A stretch of 63,262 bases of DNA from Bacteroidales bacterium H3 (GCA_001701135.1 DAAN01000023.1:25657-88918); one strand, 5' to 3'. Counted from the first letter of the stretch, positions 18,819-28,426 are shown. Notes: a model not told the origin generated them from the letters alone. Translations and numbers: made by a program.

Positions 18819-20060
18819 GTGAAGCGAAAAGATTTTGAAATTATGGCTCCCGTGGGGAGCTACGAGAGCCTCCGGTCGGCCATCAACGCCGGCGCCGACG
18901 CCGTGTATTTCGGTGTCGAGGGGCTTAACATGCGTTCGCGCTCGAGCGTGAACTTCACCCTTGACGACCTGCGCCGCATTGCCGACGAATGCACCCGTGC
19001 GGGGGTAAAATCTTATCTGACAGTCAACACCATCATCTATGACGACGACATGGAGCGGATGCGCTCCATCATCGACGCCGTGGCCGCCTCGGGCATCTCG
19101 GCGATCATCGCCAGCGACATGGCCGCCATCCTATATGCCCGCGAACGGGGTGTGGAGGTCCACATCTCCACACAGCTGTCGGTGAGCAACACCGCCACCC
19201 TGCGCTATTACGCCCGGTTTGCCGACGTGGTGGTGCTCGCACGCGAGCTTTCTCTGGAGCAGGTGGCCGAAATCCACCGCGCCATCGAGCGGGAGCAGAT
19301 CCGCGGCCCCCACGGCGCCCTCGTGCGCATCGAAATGTTTTGCCACGGCGCCCTCTGCATGGCTGTCTCGGGCAAATGCTATCTAAGCCTGCATCAGATG
19401 AATTCCTCGGCCAACCGGGGAGCCTGCACGCAGATATGCCGCCGAGGCTACCGTGTCACCGACCTCGAGACCGGCGACGAACTGGAGGTTGACAACAAAT
19501 ACATAATGTCGCCCAAGGACCTATGCACCATCCATTTCCTCAACAAGATGGCCGACGCCGGGGTGCGCGTGTTCAAAATCGAGGGGCGCGCCCGCGGTCC
19601 GGAGTATGTCGACATCGCCGTCCGCACCTACAGCGAGGCCCTGCAGAGTCTCTGCGACGGCACATACACCGATGACAAAATCGAACGCTGGCGCGCCGAA
19701 CTGTCGAAAATCTTCAACCGCGGATTCTGGAACGGATATTATCTGGGGCAGCGGCTGGGCGAATGGTCGGCCAAATACGGCTCGTCGGCCACACGCGTCA
19801 AGGAGTATCGCGCCAAAGGGGTGCGCTACTTCTCGAAATTAGGCGTGGCCGAGTTTCACATGGAGGCGGGCGAACTGCACAAGGGTGACGAGATAGTGAT
19901 CACAGGCCCCACCACGGGCACCATAATCCACACTATCGACGAAATGCGCGTGGATCTGCGCCCGGTCGACACCGTGCACAAGGGTCAAAGCTTCTCGATA
20001 GCCCTGCCGCAGAAAATCCGCCCCAGCGACAAACTCTACTTCTGGCGTCCCCTCGAATAG
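18819..20060 (+). CDS. Peptidase U32 family protein (TrhP/RlhA-like RNA hydroxylation factor)
   Basis: U32 proteins such as TrhP and RlhA support prephenate-dependent hydroxylation of tRNA or rRNA; older annotation calls them collagenase-like peptidases. The signature EMFCHGALCMAVSGKCYLS is near residues 168-186, with further Cys residues in RGACTQICRRGYR near 203-215. The N-terminal FEIMAPVGSYESL and GADAVYFGV are also typical. The 413-residue length fits. I keep the GTG start at 18819 because relatives begin just before FEIMAP; ATG 18843 is the alternative. It converges with the outer-membrane protein gene with only 2 bp between stops. Confidence 0.9.
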   Translation: MKRKDFEIMAPVGSYESLRSAINAGADAVYFGVEGLNMRSRSSVNFTLDDLRRIADECTRAGVKSYLTVNTIIYDDDMERMRSIIDAVAASGISAIIASDMAAILYARERGVEVHISTQLSVSNTATLRYYARFADVVVLARELSLEQVAEIHRAIEREQIRGPHGALVRIEMFCHGALCMAVSGKCYLSLHQMNSSANRGACTQICRRGYRVTDLETGDELEVDNKYIMSPKDLCTIHFLNKMADAGVRVFKIEGRARGPEYVDIAVRTYSEALQSLCDGTYTDDKIERWRAELSKIFNRGFWNGYYLGQRLGEWSAKYGSSATRVKEYRAKGVRYFSKLGVAEFHMEAGELHKGDEIVITGPTTGTIIHTIDEMRVDLRPVDTVHKGQSFSIALPQKIRPSDKLYFWRPLE

Positions 20061-20062
20061 TC

Positions 20063-20785
20063 TTACCACTCAAACGACACCGAGGCGCCGAAGGCCGAGA
20101 GGGTCTGGGATTCGCCGTAGTACCAGTAGTTGTTACCCGAGGTGAGCAGCAGATAGCTCACCCCTATGCCTATGGCCTGACGGGGCGACGACGAACTGAC
20201 GGGGATACGCACTCCCACCGATGGACGGAAATAAAACTGCGTCTCATTGCTCAGATAGCCGTGGTCAGTCATCATATAGCGGTTGCCCAGCAGCCAGCTG
20301 GCGCCGAGGCGCATATCGATCAGCACCGAGGGGGATGTGGGAGCCGAACCGGTGGCTATGTCGAACCGGAAATCGGTGAACACCGGGAGCATCACACCCG
20401 TGCGCTTGTAGCCGTAGCGGCCATAATAGTTGTTGTTCCATCCGTCGGCCGGGTCGTAATAACCGTGAGTGTCGGGGGCGTCGGATGCAGGAGTGTGCAC
20501 GATGTCGACACCGATACCGGCGCCCATATAGAACCAGGAATTATACTGATAGCCCTGCGAAGTGCTGATTTCCACATGGTTGATTTTTGCATCGCCGACT
20601 CCGGCATAGCCCGAAACCTCCACCAGACCTTTGTAGCGTCCCGAGCCCGAGAGGATAGGCGAGAGCATGTTCGACAACTGGCTTGTGGCCTGCCAGACCT
20701 GAGCCTGTGCGGGCAGAGCCGCTGCAGCCACAACGAGAGCTGCGACAGCTCCGCGCAGCATCATTCCTGTTAGTGAAGTTTTCAT
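20063..20785 (-). CDS. Outer-membrane beta-barrel-like secreted protein
   Basis: A 240-residue protein with a clear signal peptide (hydrophobic residues 9-26, ending LPAQAQ). Alternating hydrophobic strands rich in Tyr, Trp and Gly follow, and the protein ends in ASVSFEW, an aromatic C-terminus typical of outer-membrane barrels. Stretches such as YKGLVEVSGYAGVGDAKIN and FYMGAGIGVDIVH resemble small OmpA/OmpW-size barrels. No specific function is assigned. Confidence 0.75.
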   Translation of the reverse strand: MKTSLTGMMLRGAVAALVVAAAALPAQAQVWQATSQLSNMLSPILSGSGRYKGLVEVSGYAGVGDAKINHVEISTSQGYQYNSWFYMGAGIGVDIVHTPASDAPDTHGYYDPADGWNNNYYGRYGYKRTGVMLPVFTDFRFDIATGSAPTSPSVLIDMRLGASWLLGNRYMMTDHGYLSNETQFYFRPSVGVRIPVSSSSPRQAIGIGVSYLLLTSGNNYWYYGESQTLSAFGASVSFEW

Positions 20786-20897
20786 GATTAAATTTTTCCT
20801 TTTATATGTTATAAGGTTTTAACGGCTTTAAAGTTCAGTGGTTTCGCGCGTTTTAACCCGGAATGACAGATTGTTTGGAAAAACGTGCCGAAATTAG

Positions 20898-20905
20898 TAA
20901 TTTTG
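20898..20905 (+). promoter_or_regulatory. Bacteroidetes -7 element for the YfhO-like gene
   Basis: TAATTTTG matches TAnnTTTG. It lies inside the longest open frame (GTG at 20885), which supports translation from ATG 20984 instead. Confidence 0.5.
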
Positions 20906-20983
20906 TCGGAAATAAACATCCGTTCCACCGACGGAAATAACGTACCGGTTCACTGCACCGGAAATAAACATTTTTCCACAAAA

Positions 20984-23611
20984 ATGAGTTCCACATCCCG
21001 CAACGCTTTCGCCGACCGCCTCCGGGCCATCCCATCCACCGTCGCCGCCTATCTGCGGCAACCGCAGGTGTGGGGATTTTTCGTGAGCCTGGCCGCGATC
21101 TTCATCCTCTCGCTCTGCTTTTTCTATCCCGATGCCTCGGAGGGCAACCAGCTGCGCCAGCACGACATGCAGCAGGGCGCCGCTATCGGGCAGGAAGTGA
21201 AAGCCTGGATGGCCGAAAACCCCGGCGCCGACGAGCCGCGATGGACCAATTCGCTTTTCGGCGGCATGCCCACCTTCCAGATTTCGCCCAGCTATCCTTC
21301 GGACTCTATGTTCAGCTGGATTACAAAGCTTTACGGCATGGGACTCCCCTCTCCCTCCAATCTGCTGTTCATGATGATGACAGGCATGCTCATCCTGCTC
21401 ATGGCCATGAAAGTGCGCTGGTACTACGCTCTGATCGGCGCCGTGGCATGGGGTTTCAGCTCATATTTCATCATCATCATCGGTGCGGGGCATATCTGGA
21501 AATTCGTCACGCTCAGCTACATCCCCCCCACCATAGCGGGCATCATCCTCGCCTACCGCGGCCGCTGGCTCGCCGGCGGCGCCCTGGCGGCTCTGTTCGC
21601 GATGATGCAGATTCAGAGCAACCACGTGCAGATGACCTACTATTTCCTCTTCGTGGTGCTCTCAATCGTCATATGCTACGGAGTCGACGCCATCCGCCGA
21701 CGCAGCTACAGTCGTTTCTTCCGCGCCACAGCCGCGCTGGCAGTGGCAGGCCTGCTCGCTGTCTGCGCCAACCTCCCCTCTCTATACAACACCTACAAAT
21801 ACTCCAAGGAGTCGATGCGCGGAGCGCACTCCGAGCTGACCTCCGAACAGAGCGCCTCGCAGGCCACCTCGGGCCTCGACCGCGACTATATCACCCAGTA
21901 CAGCTACGGCCGCTCCGAATCGCTCTCGCTGCTCATTCCCAATATCAAAGGGGGCGCATCGGCCCGACCCGTAGCCGGCCGCATGGTCCCCATGGCCCTT
22001 GCCAAGGTGCCCGGCGCCGACGAAAAAGCGCTGCAACAGCTCTCGCCGATGGAGCGGCAATATGTCAGCCAGTATGTCAGCCAGTATTTTGGCGAACCCG
22101 AGGGCACCAACGGCCCCGTCTACGTTGGAGCCGTGATTTTCGTGCTCTTCGTGCTGGGGTGCATCATCGTGCGCGGACCGCTGAAATGGGCGCTACTGGT
22201 CATGACACTGCTGTCGGTGCTCCTGGCTTTGGGACGTAACCTGCAGTGGCTCACCGACTGGTTTATCGACTACGTGCCTATGTACAGCCGTTTCCGCACC
22301 GTGGAATCGATACTCGTCATCGCTGAATTCACCATGCCGGTGCTCGCCATCCTCGCCCTGCAGAAGCTGCTCACCACCCCTAAGGCATTCACCCGCTGGT
22401 TCCGCCCCATCTGCATCAGTTTCGGCGCCGTAGCGCTCCTCTGCCTCGCAGGATGGGCTGTGCCGCAGATCTATGGCCCCGCCATCAGCGAATCCGATCT
22501 CAGTATCTCGCAGATGATCGCCGACCAGCTTGCACAGATGCAGGTACCAGCCGACCAGGCCCGCCTCTTCTCGATCGACAACCCAGCGATCGCGGCCTAC
22601 GTAGCCGACGTGCGCTTCTCCATGGTGCAGGCCGACTCCCTGCGGTCGCTGCTGTTTGTGGTGCTCGCATTCGGAGCGCTGTGGCTCGCCACATCGGGCA
22701 AATGCCGCCCCTGGCAGGGCGCGGTGATGATCGGTCTGCTGGTGGCCATCGACCTCTACAGTGTCGACAAGCGCTATCTCAGTCATGAATCATTCTGCTC
22801 GCCCGAGCTGTCGGCCTCCGACCCCTTCCCCCTGAGCGAAAACGACCGCATGATTCTTGCCGACACGGCCATGAACTACCGCGTGATGGATATTCCGCAG
22901 TTCCAGGGAGCAGCCCCGTCGTATCACCACAAGATGGTGGGCGGATACCACGCCGCCAAGCTCACCCGCTATCAGGATCTTATCGACCGACATCTGTCGC
23001 ACTTCCTCCAGGGCAATCCCTCGGAAGCCGACTTCGGCGTGCTCAACATGCTCAACGCCAAATATATAATAGGCCCCGACAATCAGCTGCTCACCAACCC
23101 CGGCGCACTGGGCAACGCATGGTTTGCCGATACGCTCCGCTATGTCGACGGCGCCGACGCCGAGATGGAGGCTCTCTCGAATATCAATACCGCCACAACA
23201 GCCGTGGCCGACAGCCGCTTCCGCTCTATCCTTGGCGAAGCAGCGCCAAAAGCACCCGGCGACACCATCTACGAGACATCCTACGCCCCGGCACGACTCA
23301 CCTACCGCGCCCGGTCGGCCCGCGGCGGCGTGGCCCTTTTCTCCGAGGTCTACTTCCCCTGGGGATGGGAGATCACAATCGACGGCAAGCCCGCCGAAAT
23401 CGCCCGTGCCAACTACGTGCTGCGCGCCGTGCGCATTCCCGCCGGCGAGCACACCCTGGAGATGACTTTCGCTCCCCGCTCTGTCACGGCCACCGTCTCG
23501 GTTGCCCGCGTGGCTGTCATCGCCATCTATCTGCTCCTCTTCGCAGCCCTCACAGGTGTGCTCCTCCGTCCAACGGCCACTCCCCTATCCACTAAGCGCA
23601 AGAAATCATGA
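20984..23611 (+). CDS. YfhO-family multi-spanning membrane protein
   Basis: An 875-residue inner-membrane protein with about a dozen transmembrane segments (first near residues 25-45) and a soluble C-terminal part before a last membrane helix near 845. Relatives of YfhO include glycosyltransferase-like proteins that decorate lipoteichoic acid in Firmicutes; the role in Bacteroidetes is not established. ATG 20984 is chosen because a promoter element lies at 20898-20905 and the preceding residues are unstructured. Its end overlaps the next gene by 4 bp (ATGA). Confidence 0.85.
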   Translation: MSSTSRNAFADRLRAIPSTVAAYLRQPQVWGFFVSLAAIFILSLCFFYPDASEGNQLRQHDMQQGAAIGQEVKAWMAENPGADEPRWTNSLFGGMPTFQISPSYPSDSMFSWITKLYGMGLPSPSNLLFMMMTGMLILLMAMKVRWYYALIGAVAWGFSSYFIIIIGAGHIWKFVTLSYIPPTIAGIILAYRGRWLAGGALAALFAMMQIQSNHVQMTYYFLFVVLSIVICYGVDAIRRRSYSRFFRATAALAVAGLLAVCANLPSLYNTYKYSKESMRGAHSELTSEQSASQATSGLDRDYITQYSYGRSESLSLLIPNIKGGASARPVAGRMVPMALAKVPGADEKALQQLSPMERQYVSQYVSQYFGEPEGTNGPVYVGAVIFVLFVLGCIIVRGPLKWALLVMTLLSVLLALGRNLQWLTDWFIDYVPMYSRFRTVESILVIAEFTMPVLAILALQKLLTTPKAFTRWFRPICISFGAVALLCLAGWAVPQIYGPAISESDLSISQMIADQLAQMQVPADQARLFSIDNPAIAAYVADVRFSMVQADSLRSLLFVVLAFGALWLATSGKCRPWQGAVMIGLLVAIDLYSVDKRYLSHESFCSPELSASDPFPLSENDRMILADTAMNYRVMDIPQFQGAAPSYHHKMVGGYHAAKLTRYQDLIDRHLSHFLQGNPSEADFGVLNMLNAKYIIGPDNQLLTNPGALGNAWFADTLRYVDGADAEMEALSNINTATTAVADSRFRSILGEAAPKAPGDTIYETSYAPARLTYRARSARGGVALFSEVYFPWGWEITIDGKPAEIARANYVLRAVRIPAGEHTLEMTFAPRSVTATVSVARVAVIAIYLLLFAALTGVLLRPTATPLSTKRKKS

Positions 23612-24252
23612 TCAGCCGACTGAAACATCTGGTCTCGTGGCCCCGGCGATGGCGCGTTTCTCATGGATTCGGCGTTCACTCCCCTTTCGCCTACTCGCTG
23701 ATCACTAAGGTGATACGCGACCACGACGCATACTATTACGCCTTCCCCGAAATAGATCTGCTGTGCGGCAAAAAAACTCACAGCACACTGCTCGACAACA
23801 TGCTTTTCAGCTGTGCCGACTATTCGCGCGAGGAGGCGCATCTGCTCTTCCGTCTGCTCTGCTATTTCAATCCCGATGAGATAGTGGATGTGGGAGGCTC
23901 CAACGAGGTCAGCCGCACAATCATCGAGCGCGCCGTGCCCCATGCCCGCCTCTATCGCTGGAACCGCCAGAATTTCAATGTGCTGCAGGCCCGCAAACCC
24001 GCCTTCGACATTGTCAATTACATTCTTGAGGACAATTTCACCATGGCACGCAAGTTTCTCCTCGGCGCCATCCACCAGGGTCCCGGACGCATTGTGATTT
24101 TCCGCAACCTCAAGCGCCCATGCACCCGCCGGCTATATGATCAGGTGACCAACTCGGTGAACTTCGGCATGACCTTTCACGACGATTATATCGGCATCTT
24201 CGCGGCGCTCCCCTCTCTGCCCCGTCTCGATTTTCCTATGCTTATAGAGTAA
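23608..24252 (+). CDS. SAM-methyltransferase-like hypothetical protein
   Basis: A 214-residue protein with HGFGVHSPFAYSLITKVI near residues 19-36, an N-terminal signature of a Bacteroidetes O-methyltransferase-like family. EIVDVGGSNEVSRTIIE near 91-107 is a Rossmann motif I where the usual Gly-rich loop is reduced. The C-terminal half is weakly conserved, so activity is uncertain. It is translationally coupled to the YfhO-like gene, suggesting a joint envelope role. Confidence 0.6.
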   Translation: MISRLKHLVSWPRRWRVSHGFGVHSPFAYSLITKVIRDHDAYYYAFPEIDLLCGKKTHSTLLDNMLFSCADYSREEAHLLFRLLCYFNPDEIVDVGGSNEVSRTIIERAVPHARLYRWNRQNFNVLQARKPAFDIVNYILEDNFTMARKFLLGAIHQGPGRIVIFRNLKRPCTRRLYDQVTNSVNFGMTFHDDYIGIFAALPSLPRLDFPMLIE

Positions 24253-24302
24253 GGCTATTGCATAAGAGCCTGTTTAAGAGCTAACTAAAGTAAGATTAAT
24301 AC

Positions 24303-25214
24303 ATGCGACAGATCACCGACACCGCCCGTCTTCTACGCGATTTCGGGGCATACCTGACCATGCAGCGCGGCCTGTCTGTCAACACCCGCGACGCCTACCG
24401 CTTCGACATCGAAAAATTTCTCGGCTGGCTCGCCGACCGCAGCCAACCGTTGCGCGAGGTCAGCGCCGACACTCTGCGCGAGTTCATGGCCGATATTCAC
24501 GACCTTGGCATAGCGCCCAGCTCGAAAAGACGCCTTGGGAGCGGTCTGAAACACTTTTTCCGCTATCTCGTCGCCGAGGGGTATCTGACCGACAACCCCA
24601 CGCAGCTGCTCGAGGTGCCTCGCCGCAGCCGTCCGCTTCCCGAGGTACTCTCTTTGGCCGAAATCGACGCGCTGATAGGGGAATGCGACCTCTCGACCCC
24701 CGAGGGGGTACGCAATGCCGCCATGCTCGAGATGCTCTACAGCTGCGGGCTGCGCGTCTCCGAGCTTGTGAATCTCGAAATTTCAAAGGTATTTTTCGAC
24801 GAGGGGTATGTGATTGTCTACGGAAAGGGTAACAAACAGCGTCTGGTGCCGATGAGCGAAACTGCCGCCGACCGCGTAAAGGAGTATCTCAGGTCGGTGC
24901 GTCCCTCCGTGCCGATGAAGTTGTCAGAATCCCATATTCTCTTTTTAAACCGCCGTGGCACTCGGCTGACACGTCAGATGGTGTTCACAGTGGTACGCGC
25001 AATGGCGGACGCGGCAGGCATCAAAAAAACCATTTCTCCACACACCCTGCGCCACAGTTTCGCCACCCATCTGCTCGAGGGGGGCGCCAATCTGCGCGCC
25101 ATCCAGCAGATGCTTGGCCATGAATCCATCTCCACAACCGAAATCTATCTGCATCTAGACGCCTCCTCGCTGCGCACAGCCATCCTGGCGCATCATCCCC
25201 GTTGCATCAAGTGA
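24303..25214 (+). CDS. xerD: Tyrosine recombinase XerD (chromosome dimer resolution)
   Basis: Site-specific recombinase acting at dif with its partner recombinase. The N-terminal SAM-like core-binding domain covers residues 5-90. The catalytic set is visible: Arg in LRVSELVNL near 150, Lys in YGKGNKQRLVP near 174, HTLRHSFATH near 245, and LGHESISTTEIYLHLD with the His and nucleophilic Tyr near 268-277. At 303 residues it has XerC/XerD length. XerC and XerD are not firmly separable by eye; XerD-like is the better fit. Confidence 0.88.
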   Translation: MRQITDTARLLRDFGAYLTMQRGLSVNTRDAYRFDIEKFLGWLADRSQPLREVSADTLREFMADIHDLGIAPSSKRRLGSGLKHFFRYLVAEGYLTDNPTQLLEVPRRSRPLPEVLSLAEIDALIGECDLSTPEGVRNAAMLEMLYSCGLRVSELVNLEISKVFFDEGYVIVYGKGNKQRLVPMSETAADRVKEYLRSVRPSVPMKLSESHILFLNRRGTRLTRQMVFTVVRAMADAAGIKKTISPHTLRHSFATHLLEGGANLRAIQQMLGHESISTTEIYLHLDASSLRTAILAHHPRCIK

Positions 25215-25251
25215 AAAGGACAACAGTTGCGGTGAATAATCCCCCGTTGCC

Positions 25252-26484
25252 TCAGGTGAAGAAGAGATAGGCGGCGAATATCCCCGCCACGGAGCCTGTA
25301 ATGTCGGCTAAAAGGGCATAAGGCACGGCATAACGCGTCTTGCGCACTCCCACCGATCCGAAATAGACGGCCAGAACATAGAACATCGTGTCGGTGGAAC
25401 CCTGGATGGCTGCCGACACCTTTGCGACGAATGCGTCGGCGCCGTGGGTACTCATAAGGTCGATCATCAGTCCGCGCGAGCCCGAACCACTCAGGGGTTT
25501 CATAAGGGCCGTGGGGAGCGCTTCCACCCACTGTGAGTCGAAGCCCATGGCGGTGACCGCCATCGATGTCCACTCGGTGATCAGATCCATGGCACCCGAT
25601 GCGCGAAACATGCCTATGGCCACCAGTATAGCCACCAGATAGGGGATAATGGTAACGGCTGTTCGGAATCCGTCGCGCGCGCCCTCGATAAAGGCATCGT
25701 AGACATTGAGCCGCTTCCACATTCCGGCGCAGAGAAAGAGCACAATAACACCGAAAAGCAGCGCGTTGGCTATCAGCGTAGACCACCGCTCCACCTGCGG
25801 TCCCTCCATTCCCGAAAAAAAACACACCGTGAACCCTATCACAGCCATCATGCCGCCTAGCCACGCCAGAAGCACCGGATCGAGCAGACGTATGCGCTGT
25901 TTCACACAGAGCGCCACGATGCCCACGAGCGTTGACACAAAAGTAGCAAGCAATATAGGCAGGAAAATGTCGGTGGGATTAGCCGCGCCAGCCTGCGCCC
26001 TGTACATCATTATCGATATGGGGATAAAACACAGCCCCGAAGAATTGAGCACCAGAAACATGATCATGGCGTCGGTAGCGGTGTCTTTCTTCGTGTTGAG
26101 TTCCTGAAGCTCCTGCATGGCTTTCAGACCCAGAGGGGTGGCGGCGTTGTCGAGTCCCAGCATGTTGGCCGACACATTCATGAAAATCGAACCCATTGCC
26201 GGGCTTTCGCGGGGCACACCGGGAAACAGACGGGTGAAAAGGGGAGAGATGAGCCGGCCGAAGAAACCGATCACTCCCGCCCGCTCGCCAATCTTCATCA
26301 GGCCGAGCCATAGCGACAGCACCCCGGTCAGTCCGAGAGAAATCTCGAAAGCCGTTGCGGCCGACGTGAAAGATCCGCTCATTATCTCGGACCACACCGC
26401 CGTGTCGCCACAAACCACCGACCTGTACAGCGCCATCACAAACGCTATCAGAAAAAACGCTATCCAGATATAATTGAGTGCCAC
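25252..26484 (-). CDS. Nucleoside-recognition (Gate) domain membrane protein, SpmA-SpmB fusion
   Basis: A 410-residue integral membrane protein containing two Gate (nucleoside recognition) halves in tandem. In sporulating bacteria these are the separate proteins SpmA and SpmB. Conserved stretches are MGSIFMNVSANMLGLDNAAT near residues 97-116 and GSGSRGLMIDLMSTHGADAF near 330-349. Each half has about five membrane segments. The transported substrate is not known; spore function does not apply here. Three tandem repeats occupy the interval just upstream. Confidence 0.85.
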   Translation of the reverse strand: MALNYIWIAFFLIAFVMALYRSVVCGDTAVWSEIMSGSFTSAATAFEISLGLTGVLSLWLGLMKIGERAGVIGFFGRLISPLFTRLFPGVPRESPAMGSIFMNVSANMLGLDNAATPLGLKAMQELQELNTKKDTATDAMIMFLVLNSSGLCFIPISIMMYRAQAGAANPTDIFLPILLATFVSTLVGIVALCVKQRIRLLDPVLLAWLGGMMAVIGFTVCFFSGMEGPQVERWSTLIANALLFGVIVLFLCAGMWKRLNVYDAFIEGARDGFRTAVTIIPYLVAILVAIGMFRASGAMDLITEWTSMAVTAMGFDSQWVEALPTALMKPLSGSGSRGLMIDLMSTHGADAFVAKVSAAIQGSTDTMFYVLAVYFGSVGVRKTRYAVPYALLADITGSVAGIFAAYLFFT

Positions 26485-26486
26485 CT

Positions 26487-26546
26487 ATACTACCGAGTTA
26501 GTTATATTACCGAGTTAGTTATCTATACTACCGAGTTACTTATATG
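26487..26546 (-). repeat. Three ~20-bp tandem repeats in the 5' leader of the Gate-domain gene
   Basis: Units TATACTACCGAGTTAGTTA, TATTACCGAGTTAGTTATC and TATACTACCGAGTTACTTAT stand head to tail between the start codon and the promoter element at 26550-26557. Confidence 0.7.
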
Positions 26547-26549
26547 ACA

Positions 26550-26557
26550 CAAAATTA
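26550..26557 (-). promoter_or_regulatory. Bacteroidetes -7 element for the Gate-domain gene
   Basis: CAAAATTA reads TAATTTTG on the minus strand, 66 bp upstream of the start codon and beyond the tandem repeats. Confidence 0.5.
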
Positions 26558-26670
26558 AACATTAATTAAACAACCGCAAACATTTTCCCCCATAATCTCG
26601 CCACCCCATCAATCAAAAGCATCATACAGTTCCGTAACAGTCAGGCTATGGGACGGCAGGCTATGGGGGC

Positions 26671-26795
26671 TATGGGGCGGCGGTTTTCTAACCGCCGTTA
26701 CAAATTAGCCGTTATAAATTATCCGTTAAAAAGTGGCCTTTATAAAATATTCATCATTTCCTGTAATCCGGCGGCTGGAAAGCCGCCGCCCCATA
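26671..26795. repeat. Two REP-like palindromes downstream of gdhA
   Basis: Copies at 26671-26700 (TATGGGGCGGCGGTTTTCTA then ACCGCCG) and 26769-26795 stand in opposite orientation relative to their CCATA/TATGG end. A degenerate piece precedes them at 26647-26670. No gene is seen in 26485-26945. Confidence 0.6.
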
Positions 26796-26799
26796 AAGC

Positions 26800-26835
26800 A
26801 TCGGGGTGCCATGCAATCGCGCACAGCACCCCGAT
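26800..26835. terminator. Hairpin, probable gdhA terminator
   Basis: ATCGGGGTGC (26800-26809) pairs perfectly with GCACCCCGAT (26826-26835). It lies 110 bp past the gdhA stop, with no clear T-run close by. Confidence 0.55.
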
Positions 26836-26945
26836 TTAGAGTGAATCACATTGTTTGTAAGAGCGACGAGGCCGGCAGGGCTCCGCCGCTCCCGTTTGAT
26901 ATTGCTTCTGACCTTTGGTCAGGCGATGAGAAAAACTTGTCGTGA

Positions 26946-28286
26946 TCAGGAAATGCCTTCGGCAGTCATCGCGCGGGCTACTTTCATGAAGCCTGCGATG
27001 TTGGCGCCGTTGACATAGTTGGTGTAGTTGTCGTCCTCGCGGCCGAAAGCCACGCACTGCTCGTGGATCTTCTTCATGATGTCCTGCAGCTTGAGGTCGA
27101 CCTCTTCGGCGCTCCAGGGGAGCATCTGTGCGTTCTGAGCCATTTCGAGACCCGATACCGACACACCGCCTGCGTTGGCAGCCTTGCCGGGAGCGTAGAG
27201 GATGCGGGCCTTGATGAACTCGTGAACGGCCTCACGGGTGGAGGGCATGTTGGCGCCTTCGCTCACGGCAATCACGCCCTGTGCGAGGAGTGCGCGTGCG
27301 TCGTCGCCGTCGAGTTCGTTCTGAGTGGCGGAGGGCATTGCGATGTCGCATTTCACATGCTTCCAGGGACGTTCGCCGGGGAAGTACTGCACGCCGGGGT
27401 TCTCGGCTGCGAATTCGCTGATACGGCCGCGCATGGCCATCTTGAGTTCGAAAATCTGGTCGAACTGCTCCTGGGTCATGCCGTCGGGGATGTAGATCGA
27501 GCCGTCGGAGTCGCTCATCGACACAGGCACGGCGCCGAGCTGGAGGAGTTTCTTGGCAGTGTAGAGGGCAACGTTGCCCGAGCCGGAGATGGCCACGCGT
27601 TTACCCTTAATGTCGATGCCCTTGGTAGCGAGCATGTTGAGCAGGAAGTATACGTTTCCGAAACCGGTAGCCTCGGGACGCATCAGCGAGCCGCCGAAGT
27701 CGAGACCCTTGCCGGTGAAAGTGCCGGTGAATTCGCGGGTCATCTTCTTGTACCAGCCGAACATGTAGCCTACCTCGCGGCCGCCTACGCCGATGTCACC
27801 GGCGGGAACGTCGGTGTTCGGACCGATGTTGCGGTAAAGCTCAGTGATGAAAGCCTGGCAGAAACGCATCACTTCCATGTCGCTCTTGCCGCGGGGCGAG
27901 AAGTCGGAACCACCCTTTGCGCCACCCATCGAGAGAGTGGTCAGGGAGTTTTTGAAAGTCTGCTCGAAAGCCAGGAACTTGAGGATGGAGAGGTTGACCG
28001 AAGAGTGGAAACGGATACCGCCCTTGTACGGGCCGATGGCATTGTTGTGCTGGATGCGGTAGCCCATGTTGGTGTGCACGCGGCCATTGTCGTCGGTCCA
28101 GGTGACGCGGAACTCAATTACGCGGTCGGGCACACAAAGACGCTCGATAAGATTCTGACGTTCAAACACCGGATACTGGTTATAGACATCCTCGATGGAG
28201 TTTACAACCTCCTCCACAGCCTGCAGATATTCAGGCTCGTTGGGGAAACGCTGGGCCAGACCGGCCACAAATTCTTTTGCTTTCAT
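26946..28286 (-). CDS. gdhA: NADP-specific glutamate dehydrogenase
   Basis: Reversible reductive amination of 2-oxoglutarate to glutamate, the main ammonia assimilation route in many Bacteroidales. At 446 residues it is the hexameric short form. Substrate-binding GPYKGGIRFH is near residues 88-97, the catalytic Lys region SMGGAKGGSDFSPRGKSD near 120-137, and the nucleotide-binding block VAISGSGNVALYTA near 230-243. Coenzyme assignment rests on family similarity. Confidence 0.95.
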   Translation of the reverse strand: MKAKEFVAGLAQRFPNEPEYLQAVEEVVNSIEDVYNQYPVFERQNLIERLCVPDRVIEFRVTWTDDNGRVHTNMGYRIQHNNAIGPYKGGIRFHSSVNLSILKFLAFEQTFKNSLTTLSMGGAKGGSDFSPRGKSDMEVMRFCQAFITELYRNIGPNTDVPAGDIGVGGREVGYMFGWYKKMTREFTGTFTGKGLDFGGSLMRPEATGFGNVYFLLNMLATKGIDIKGKRVAISGSGNVALYTAKKLLQLGAVPVSMSDSDGSIYIPDGMTQEQFDQIFELKMAMRGRISEFAAENPGVQYFPGERPWKHVKCDIAMPSATQNELDGDDARALLAQGVIAVSEGANMPSTREAVHEFIKARILYAPGKAANAGGVSVSGLEMAQNAQMLPWSAEEVDLKLQDIMKKIHEQCVAFGREDDNYTNYVNGANIAGFMKVARAMTAEGIS

Positions 28287-28426
28287 CTGATTTATAGATA
28301 GTGTAAATTTATCAAAATGCCATCAAAAGCACCTAAACGGTGGCGAAATTACAACAAATTACGCACACTACCAAACATTTCGCAAATTATTTTCATTTTT
28401 CTCTTAAATTAACACTTCATTCACCC

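Noticed and set aside
20885..20983. Extended N-terminus of the YfhO-like protein from GTG 20885
   Set aside because: A promoter element (20898-20905) lies within it and the residues lack structure; ATG 20984 starts just before the first membrane helix.
24253..24302. Possible tRNA or repeat before xerD
   Set aside because: The short sequence has no cloverleaf or conserved tRNA positions.
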